Below are positions 55,182 through 64,000 of a stretch of 64,000 nt of DNA, piece after piece. Below the pieces are notes generated by a model. That model saw only the letters and a program-made list of their open reading frames with translations. It was not told where the DNA came from and searched no databases. How positions within the stretch are numbered: position 1 is the stretch's first letter; each line of letters begins with the position of its first letter. The position numbers were made by a program, and so were the translations under genes. Origin of the DNA: Diphasiastrum complanatum. Its lineage: Eukaryota > Streptophyta > Lycopodiopsida > Lycopodiales > Lycopodiaceae. The DNA lies in the NCBI GenBank assembly GCA_029204225.1, contig CM055095.1:9640243-9704242 (forward strand), read 5' to 3'.

Positions 55182-57200
55182 TTCAGAACCTTATTTGATA
55201 ATGGTAGCTCATCTTGAATATAGGATCTGTCAGGAACTCGTTTTCTACTTTCTACAATTCTATTCCAGTTCTTTTTTTATCGCTACAGTTTGTAGATTAT
55301 TGCTAAACGGAACTAAGCAAGAATAGGGAATTAAACTAAATCTACTCCTATTGAAATCAAAAAATCAACATCAGCACAACAACTTCTAAACTAAAGTAAT
55401 GGAAATCCTACAAAGTGCTTCCTACAACTATCACTCAACAGTTGTAAGAAGAACTCCTCAGAGAGTAGAAACCAGGAGACATCAGAAAACAGTGGAATGT
55501 TAGATTGATCTCCAGGTCCTACACATCTACCTTATACTAATTCCAAACCAAACTTTAAGAGAAGAAAGCATCAACAAGCACATTCATACATCAGTACCCA
55601 AACAAGAATGCATGAAGATGGAGCATGAGAAGAAATGCACGTAGAATGATCTTCCATTAACAAGCAACATCATTTCAGTACAGATTACATGCTCTTGAAC
55701 TCGTGGAGGAGGCCTCTATTTATAGCCACAAGCTGTAGAACCCAATTACAGAGTCCACATCTTGCAAAAGAGTGAATCCCAATCTATAATAATTTGAGTT
55801 CCACCTCTTACTTGATAATAGGAGGTCTCTTTATTAAAAAACATAACTAAAGTAGGAGTATCTAGTGGCTTGAAAGGCGCATCCTTTATCTGATGTTACC
55901 TGGGAGGATCGCCAAGCGTTGCAGAAATCTTACCCAAAGTTTATCATCAAGGATCGATGACTTGCCAGAAAAGGGAAGGATTGTTAGACACCAGTCGTGT
56001 TCTAGCACAGTCCTGACATGACCGATTACTAGGGGCTGAGAGCCATGGTATTGGCCAAGGCCAGTAACTGGGATGGACACCAAGGGCCCAGTTGGGTCTG
56101 GTGCGTCATAGACAGTGACTCAGTGTGACCGCCAGATAGAATGTCAGTAGGTGAAGTTATGACCGTATGGAGACCCATCGTCAACAGCGGAGATGCCTCG
56201 GTCAGACGAGCAGCTAGCCGTCAGTTACTGGGGTGACCCGTTAGTGTCACAGGCCCATGACAGGGCTTGGGGGTAGTGCCTCAAAGTCGCACAATTATTG
56301 TGGGTAGGTGATTTTTTGGAACCACGAGGTGTGATCACCCTGCATGGCAGCTAGGTGTCCCAAGCCCATAATAGCAACCAGAGAGACTCAAGAGAGGGCA
56401 CCTACGGTTGGGTGGATCATTTCTCACATCGGACATCAGAGTTTGGAGAGCTCTTATAGATTGGAGTGCAACATCATAATTTTGGAGCACATGACAATTT
56501 TGAATTTAGTTTTTGATGTGAATGCAATCCAAATTTAGTAAAGTAGATTCTCTATTATTAGGCCATAGTACAAATTATACTTCACACATGTGAGGTTGTT
56601 CTACATTTTTCTAATCAAAATTAGATTGTTCTTGCTTGATTAGATCAAAATTGCCAATCTAGATCAAGATTTGAGTGCTAGTTTTGCATAGATTGTTAAC
56701 CAAGTATCCAATCACTCTTGAGGATCTTTTGTAGATCCATTTAGGGTCCTAAACACTAGTTTTCAACATGGACATGGTGTAACATATTGTTTATCATTCT
56801 CCATGAGAGAGAGTCCATCAACATTTGGCACTAGGTCAAAAAATTCAAATCTAGACAACATGTGACATGTAATTTGGACCAAGTGCATAAGTGTCTAATC
56901 GTTGGACCGAAAGCTTTGGCATGAATTTAAGCACTACTCTTAGCGATGGTCCTATTTGTCTGGTCAATGGGTAGACTAGTGAATTTGTATTGTGAACGTC
57001 ACACTCTTTCATAACAAAATGTGACATTTGGAGTTTTGATTGATATGTTAGGTCTAAAATCAAGTAAGGTTTCCAAGGGTTGTAACTTATGGTCTACTAG
57101 CTCATGGCCTTCTTTCTATGCTTGAATATGTTCAACCCAATGGTTCATACATTGATATTGTCCCTTTTCTGACACATGGATTAGGGTATTCACCAGATTT
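55182..57200. other. LTR-like and intergenic DNA, minus-strand TATA at 55716
   Basis: On the minus strand TATAAATAG lies at 55724-55716, in GTGGCTATAAATAGAGGCC, a good plant TATA box and typical of LTRs. No element ends were identified. The remainder shows no gene. Confidence 0.35.
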
Positions 57201-58000
57201 GATGTTCATGATAGTGAGAATATGAGGATGAGAGTCTACCTCATCTATAATGTATTCTCATGCATAATCCTCTTTGCATTGGATCTAGACGAAGATAGAG
57301 ACATTTTTTCCTATAGTGGTCTTTGATGTGTTTGGCAAGATTGTGACCAAGCTAACAGGTGCATTCTAAGATCTTTCTTAATTGGATTTAAGCTGACAAT
57401 CTTTGAACCGATGTCCATATCCATAGTCCCAACATAAAAGATGATATACTCCTCCATTCAAACATTTTGCAATATGGTTAGACTCATGACAATCAAAACA
57501 TCTCAGAGGTGCATGCTACCCATTCTATCTAACTTGATTTGTAGAAAGTTAGTAGATCTCAACTTTAGTGGCATATGCATAATAAAGAGTTGTTAGATGT
57601 TCATTTGCAAGGGTAAATAGATTAGAGATCTCATTTTTGTTATTATGAGTTCACGTGAGTTGATTGATGGTCCATTTGACGATTTGAAGGTCTTATAATC
57701 AAGGTAGATGGGGTGCTTGGAATAATTAAGGCAACGCCAATATTTGGGCACTAACAGAAAATTTTGTCAAATTAGGGGACACTCATTGGTCATGTGGTTT
57801 TGAGCATAGTGTAGGCAAGTAATATTCTCCCTTGTTGGATATTGGGCTTATGTTGTTTGTGTTAATAAGTTGGCCTTGACTTTCAATCATCAATTGCATT
57901 ATTGTTGTTAGGTGTTGGAGGAGTAATTATAACTTGAAAATTTGCCTAGGGATAATTGATTGTCATTATAGGCTTTTATCTATCGAGTACAGAGGGCCCC
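57200..58000 (-). pseudogene. Ancient gypsy gag, two zinc-knuckle regions readable
   Basis: About 57510-57385 (minus) reads APLRCFDCHESNHIAKC and CWDYGYGHRFKDC, matching GCFVCGENHRVVEC and CGYGHCYKGC of family A. About 57845-57775 reads PTRENITCLHYAQNHMTNEC, matching PTRKNVWCSICTGNHTMNEC. All is interrupted by stops and shifts. It is the most decayed of three copies of this gag. Confidence 0.65.
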
Positions 58001-58831
58001 CCAACTTGTGGTAAGGTTGCAAGTATCAAACTTAATCCATTTACAAATGATACAAGGTGTAAATTAGGCATTGTTGTTTCCAAAAAGGCATTGTTGTAAA
58101 AGGCGAGTATGTTTCAACACATGCAAGTCATATGCGAGGAAGGTTTTTCTTAAGAACATGGATCTAATCCTGACATTTGTATGGGTGCAAGTTATCTTAA
58201 TTTTAGGCATGCAAGTAGGTTAAGAGTAAGCGTATCTCTATATCGTATTCTCTATGTGAGCACATCAACAACACTTTGAGATGTGCAAGAAGGCTCGTGA
58301 AAACCTTTGATGACGAGTGCATAATGAACAAGAAAGTGATGCAATAATGGTTGCCTACTTGGGTTGCTTATTTTATGTACAGATCATGATCAAAATTGTT
58401 GGTTATATCTACGGTTACAAGGTTGCTTAATTGATGTCATTGTTTCCAACAATTTAATCTGATATCAGTCCTTGAAAGTAAATTTAGGGTTTTAGAAGAC
58501 AAAACACAAATGGGAAAGGGCTAAGACACCAATTTGCTTTGGTGTTCGGAGAACGTGAATGTCAATGGCTAGGGCTGACTAAAGGTTCATGCGTGTAGGC
58601 CTTGAGTCTATCCTCACGATGAATTGTCTCAACATTACAAGATTGAGATGAAGGCCAAGAATTGTGTAGTGTGACAATTAAACTTCAAGATATGAGGATC
58701 ATGAGTCATACATTGAGAAGGGTGCTCCTTAGGTTGGCTCCTTAGGTTGCCAAGGGTAACATGCTTCAGGATAGAGGCTCTCCATCAGTCAGCAAGCTGT
58801 GTAGGTAATGCCTGGGTCTTCAAGATGCAAT
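58001..58831. other. No gene recognised
   Basis: Possibly further decayed gag capsid sequence upstream of the zinc knuckles, but I could not match it. Confidence 0.35.
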
Positions 58832-59059
58832 TCAAAAGATGAGCTCATCTTTAGGACATTGCCAATGGTAATCAAGGGACTGTAAAAGTCGTACCTGGTC
58901 CATCAAATGTTTGGGAAGAGGATTGAAAACATCAGCCTTACTTCTAAGCTCAGTTGCAGCGGATCGTGACGATCCGGATTGCCAGCTATCTGGGCCAAGA
59001 AACTGTCCCAGATCGCAAAAAAATTGCAAATTTTTTTCTCGTTGTGGAGGGATCTCCAA
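58832..59059 (-). other. Unidentified 75-codon frame
   Basis: MEIPPQREKNLQFFCDLGQF starts the frame, with LPKHLMDQVRLLQSLDYHW near its end. It lies about 800 bp beyond the MSL10-like stop on the same strand. No family recognised; it could be chance. Confidence 0.2.
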
Positions 59060-59856
59060 CTAGTTGCAATCCGAATGACCAATGAATAGCAACAGGCAAA
59101 TACAAATGAAATGATTAGCCAATGTTATATCTGCAAATCCGTATCTACAAAAGCAATCTGCTTCAGTATCTGATATTTCTGATTGAAGTGACTAGCAAAT
59201 ATTGGGGGTTAACTATCTGAAACCAAGCAACAGAACTGCTCTTTTGAAATCCTTTCACATGATACCCCATATTGGCAGGTTTGAAAACAAAAAAACAAAA
59301 AAAAAAATTGCGTTCCGGGAAACCCTAATAGGAAATCCCAGATCACAATCCGGAACGTGTTCCAGATTGCGTTTTGAAACATGACCTGCATCTTTGCTTC
59401 TAAGTTTCTAAATTTGTCTCTTAAAATAAGGAAAAGCCCCCAAAACTTCAAGCATAATGTTAGTATTATCTAAAAAGGAGACCGCAAAATTTGAATATCT
59501 AGGCCTTAAAGTAAAGGCTGATTTTGCCCAATTTTTTCTATTCATGCATTCAAATTATTCCATTAAATTACAAAAAGATCAAAAAAGTACAAATCGCTTA
59601 TATGAATTCTTTGAAATTGTGCATACATATGCTGCTATGTTTATTTCTAGCTTGTCTATTGTGTACACTTTCTTACAGAAATCTGACTCACCATACTGTC
59701 TTTGCATTGGAAAAGCTGCTATTGGTTAAAGCGTGCTCAATTGGAGAAGGCCTGAAAATTTAAGTTCCTCCAAAAAGTCCATAACACAAAAGTGATGTCA
59801 AGTCTTCAGATTCCTTTGCCACTGTATTTCCTATTCTTTAAGTATGAAACGTTGCT
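59060..59856. other. 3' flank of the MSL10-like gene
   Basis: Presumed 3' UTR and flank of the minus-strand gene. Short frames on both strands lack domains. Confidence 0.45.
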
Positions 59857-60904
59857 TTAGGGATGATGTACAAAAATGTCTTGTGGCAGAAGGCGATACT
59901 GGATGCCGAGCTCTTCAAAGAATTTTTTCATTTCCAAAATAAGATCAGATCTGCGCATTAATTTCTCTGGTGCATTTTGATGGCTCATTGTATGCTTGAC
60001 TCCCAGCAGCATTCTCATCCTGTTCATGTCCTCAATTTCCTTCACAATAAGAGTATAATTTGCATACCAGTGGTGCGGCTTGCTCAATAAATAACTGCAT
60101 CAAAAACACCACTTTCAAACTTCTGCTGTAGCTAAGGATCACAACTGATTACTATGTCTTCACACCAAAGCAACCTACCTTGGCTGTAGAGCTGTCATTA
60201 AGTTCAACTAAATGCAATGAAAGCAAAGGACTATCCAACTAGGTTTGATAAGATTATATAATCAACTGAAAAGGGAACTAGAAGTACCTAGCGATTTTTT
60301 CTTTAAGTGCTGCAATTTTCTCCAATGGAGTTGACAGATGGACAGAAAACTCAAAAGTATCTGCCATATCTGGACTTCGATAAAAATTGCTGATGGGTTT
60401 TGATGACAGTACTGAATTAGGATAATAGATTTTTTCATTGTCATAGCGCAAAAAGACTCTAGTCAAAATATTCATTTCCTCGACAATCATCTGTATGGTA
60501 CAACACCACTTATCTGATCAGAAACAGAGAAATCAAAGTAAACACAGCTCAGATGTATTCAAATAAAGTCAGGAGAAAAAGCTTACCTGGACACCATCAA
60601 CAACACAGCGATCTCCAACATCGAATGGGTGCATTGCAAAGAGAAATATTAAAGCTTCGAAAATTGTCTTGCATGTGTTGCCAAATATAAAGACTATGAG
60701 CAGCAATTGTGAAGAGATGAACACAAGGAGATGTGTCGTAGCCAGGTTCAGGACTAACAGCCAGATGATTATGACAAGCAAGCCGACCAGAACATCAAGT
60801 ATGCGATGCAGTTTATTGACTGCAGTCCTTGTATCATTCAAAGAAAGCGCTAGCGCCCTTCTATCCTTGTACACCTTCACCTGCAAAAATGAGATGAGAT
60901 TTCT

Positions 60905-60967
<63 letters not shown>

Positions 60968-63900
60968 TGCGCTTTATTGATGTCTTTCAAATGCCAAAGA
61001 GGCACATAAGACGAAGTACATGTCAAGTGTGTATTGAGAACTGGGGGAGCGTAAAAACGTCTCCGACAATACAAACGCGTACGATTAGACTAAAGACTAA
61101 AGATACACAGACATAAATAAATAGATGTAGTGATGCTGGGGGATCATCAAATCCTGCTGAAGAAAGAGGTAATAGGGACCGTCCTAGGAGGTATGGCCTG
61201 GGTGGGTCTCTGACGTTGTCGTTGTCGCTGTTGTCGATGTGTGGTGACGTGTGTGGTCTCTGGGCATGTGATCTCAAAGTGTATCGTATAGCCATATGTA
61301 CTGGGTGCCGCTGATCTCTACGCTGGTCATGAATAGGAATATCAGCCTTATCATCAGATTCAAAATCATCACGAGACCTCTGGCTCCCAGAGAAAAAAGA
61401 GGTAATCTGGTGTTACGAGATAGGGCTCTGCTGTACATGACAAAGACTACTCCGAAAAAGTAGCATCTCAAGAATCATGAGAGTGACATAACATGGATCT
61501 AAATACATGAAAAAGATGAGGTGGCATGGGACCCATGCAACGGAGGGGCAACTCAAGCCCATTTTTTGGGCCTAGGGACTTTGCCCAACATGTTGAGTTG
61601 TCAAGGGCATCTTCACACCAATCAGATCGTAGCAGGCCAATCATAGTGCGACCTTTTATTTGGCACTTGCCAGCCCTCACAACCTAAAGTTCAAAAAATG
61701 AGCGACAAGTCAAAGGCCCAGGCAAAAGGGACTCTCCAGTAGCCTGAAACTGGCCTTAGTGGCTACTAGATTTTAGCAGGGAACAATGCAACATACCATG
61801 CCAATCTTATATTCCTCTATGGGAGGCTAAAAAGTTTCGACTCTTCAAGAAGTCCAATTCTAAGAATGTGAAATCAGGACAGACTAGTGCCTCATCACCA
61901 ATTGACTCTAGTTTGGTCCTCCTTTAGTTATCTTCAAACTATATCAAGTGCTTTTGGATCTATGGGTATGTATTCATTTGTCTTATGGCACCTTTTGAGC
62001 ATCAACAAAACTTTTTCCTCTTCTTCTTACAAACCTCCATAATATTGTTGACACTCCATCACCTTGCACAATTTGGGAACTTTTAAGTGCGAGTTCTTTT
62101 GGTTCACATGAAATGGATAACAAGGAAAATTTTAAAAAACAGTACATACCACCCAGTTCTTTAAGGAGTGCTTAGAGATCTGGCCACTCTCCTTTGCACC
62201 ATCAAACAAAGCCATGGCATTTGTTGCCTCTTCATATGGAAGAAAACGTGACAAGTCATCTAGTGTGATGTACCTGAAGCAAAGTAGAAACTTAGTCGAT
62301 GTAGGTCAGATAACTAGTTTCATGGTTAGCTTTACCTAACAAGGAAAACCATACAATTAGGTTAGATTGGCATGGATCGGGTATGCTATACGTACTTCAT
62401 ACTTGGCTTTCCAACATTCTTAAAAATCTGTTTTGCAGCAGCCTTTGCCTGCCACTCACTTTGAATATCAAAGTCTTTGTCTTCTGCATCATCCTCTGTT
62501 TCATCAAGAGTTTGTGTTAGTGTCGATATTCCTGTCTGCTTTACAACAGTGATGAGCCTTTTCATGTTCCATGCTGATACATTTTTCTGATTCATCTTTT
62601 GCAAGTGCTGTATGGTAATTTCACGATCTTTGGCACTCCCTTCAGATTTGGGCACTAACTGTTGGCCCCTCCTACCAGTGACAACACTCCTTGTTAGTAC
62701 TGCATTCGGTCGGACTGGGATGTCAGTGCTGTTAGTCGATTTTGTCCCTGCTTCTTTCAACCCAGACAGCTTACTTTGGAGATGCTTCTCCTCTTCTAAA
62801 TTTTGTTGAATATCTAACAATGCAGGCCCAGAAAGAGATTCTAAGATGTATTGATTGAAAAGGGACTCCTGAATTCGATCAAAGTATGTGCTGACATGGT
62901 AGGATGATGCCAACACCTTGACTATCAAGGTCTTGACAAGCCAGATGAACGCCGCTATGACAAAACAAACAAGCGCTTTTGTGACGTAGTGCAAAGCTCT
63001 GTGATTCTGGGTAGACTGCTCAACCTTTGGATCAAACAAAAAGCACCAGGATAGCAACACAAAGATCAGCCACATACAAGTTTGCACGCCTTTTCTCAAG
63101 CCATACACAAAGTAGAGCACGCGCTTTCGCAGAAGGAAATTCTTTTCGATTAAGAAGACTAAAATGCGAACAGCCCAACTAGAAACCAGGCGGCCACTGA
63201 ACACGACCATCACCAGAACAACCCATCTCCACAGACGCAACCCCCACAGAACTCTCTGCCTGAAGTAGGGCACAAGCAGACTGCACAACAAAGCTGCCAA
63301 GATGACCATAAAAGTACACAGCTCAAGGATCGACCATATACTAAGCTTGCTTTTCCTGTACTTCGCTGGAAGATCTGCATCCTTAAGCGGGTCATCATCT
63401 TCCTCCTCCAACTTGTTTGGAGCCTGAAGACTAGATCTTGGTAAAGATTTACGAGGGCTAGCTTGGTCTGCTTTGAGCAGTGTCTTCTGCCTTGCTGTCA
63501 ATGGAGGAGGTGGCTCTGCAAGCCTTGACTTGCTCCTTAGACGGATAAAGCTCTGAGCAGGGATAATGCTCGGTGATTGAATAGTTTTAGGTGATAAATG
63601 CTCATTCTTGGGTGATGTCGCCTTCCTCCTACGCAGACCCATCTCTGCAGCAGCGTCAATTTCATCACCCTTTGCAGAGTGTGATGGAGAATTTGAGCAT
63701 GATGTCACTTGGACGACTAGATTTTGCCCCCTTACAACGCCTTCATCAGCACGGTGTTCTTCGTTTGATACAGTCTTTGGAGGAGAGGCATTGGATTGAG
63801 CGCCAGCCCCAGAGCTGGCAGTCTCTTGTGCAGCAAAGGTAGGAGAAGATGTATTGCTCCTTTGTTGGGCTGTTTCAGGAACAGGAGACAAATTTCTCTG

Positions 63901-64000
63901 AAGAATCTTTTTCCCTGGAGAATAAGGTCCCCAATCTGAGCCCTTCCCGTGAAAAGAAAGCTCTCCTGCATCCATGCTAGGATCGTCGGAGCTCTCTCCA
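59857..64000 (-). CDS. MSL10: MscS-like mechanosensitive ion channel, MSL10 class (5' end outside window)
   Basis: Five exons on the minus strand, all GT-AG: exon 1 62396-64000+, exon 2 62150-62273, exon 3 60587-60880, exon 4 60288-60490, exon 5 59857-60094. Counting from the Met at 63975 the product is about 812 residues, but the frame is open to the window edge, so the true start may lie beyond 64000. The N-terminal 200 residues are Ser/Pro-rich and disordered. Hydrophobic segments lie at about residues 213-238, 249-277, 286-314 and 332-354, with two more in exon 3. Exon 3 holds the MscS pore and cytosolic entry: FGNTCKTIFEALIFLFAMHP, then FDVGDRCVVDGVQ. Exon 4 begins MIVEEMNILTRVFLRYDNEK, exon 5 ends LGIQYRLLPQDIFVHHP. 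These match plant plasma-membrane MSL4-10 channels, which open under membrane tension and pass anions. Probably functional. Confidence 0.92.
60881..62149 (-). other. Intron 2 of the MSL10-like gene (1.27 kb)
   Basis: Bounded by GTATGT (62149) and TGCAG (60881). It carries (GT)n(GA)n microsatellites at about 60906-60966 next to the acceptor side. Short frames inside have no recognised domains. The other introns are 96-193 bp. Confidence 0.8.

Overview
This 64-kb window is nuclear DNA from a plant with a transposon-rich genome. The evidence is an intron-containing mechanosensitive channel gene of the plant MSL10 class, an organelle-targeted protein with a motif known from plant organellar DEAD-box helicases, tRNA-Met-primed Ty1/copia elements, Ty3/gypsy elements with tRNA-Asp-like primer sites, an intron-bearing hAT transposase relic, and very abundant (CT)n, (GA)n and (AT)n microsatellites. 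I cannot fix the clade; a gymnosperm or an early-diverging angiosperm would fit. No tRNA, rRNA, CRISPR or bacterial-type operon is visible.

Host genes occupy little of the window. A 305-codon intronless frame (5958-6875, +) sits behind a CT-rich leader. The MSL10-like gene (59857 to beyond 64000, -) has five exons with clean GT-AG borders; its 5' end lies outside the window. A frameshifted TPR-SET protein fragment (16091-16882, -) is a pseudogene.

The rest is layered mobile-element debris. Left part (0.4-5 kb): a gypsy gag (+), a copia gag with primer-binding site (-), and one arm of a 1.3-kb repeat whose inverted partner lies at 18.36-19.66 kb. At 8.46-12.54 kb: a multi-exon hAT transposase with a 1.35-kb copia element (two LTRs around an RNase H remnant) inserted in an exon. 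At 20-27 kb: copia fragments, then a whole 4.47-kb copia element with 5-bp target duplication ATTCA. At 27-33 kb: LTR-like sequence, a foldback, and an acidic Asp/Gln/Asn/Tyr-rich frame of unknown identity. At 33-36.7 kb: a gypsy element reduced to gag plus LTRs. At 36.7-43.2 kb: two opposed copies of another gypsy family, one with most of pol. At 43.5-48.4 kb: a hairpin/(CT)n tandem array invaded by a 2.65-kb non-autonomous LTR element. At 48.45-49 kb: a tandem array of TGACGTGG motifs upstream of a TATA box. At 49-52.1 kb: a third gypsy pol. At 53.2-54.3 kb: an A-rich TCGAAAA tract. At 57.2-58 kb: a very decayed gypsy gag.

Most useful observations: the gypsy gag at 33.1-35.5 kb stays in one frame for over 2 kb, broken only by four stops that each look like one C-to-T change at a CG or CHG site; the 45.6-48.3 kb element shares LTR, primer site and leader with that gypsy element but carries a different, unrecognised protein, suggesting a non-autonomous/autonomous pair; and the 43.5-45.5 kb hairpin array and 48.45-48.95 kb TGACG array are organised repeats that element coding regions do not explain. 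I found no convincing new host defence or metabolic system.
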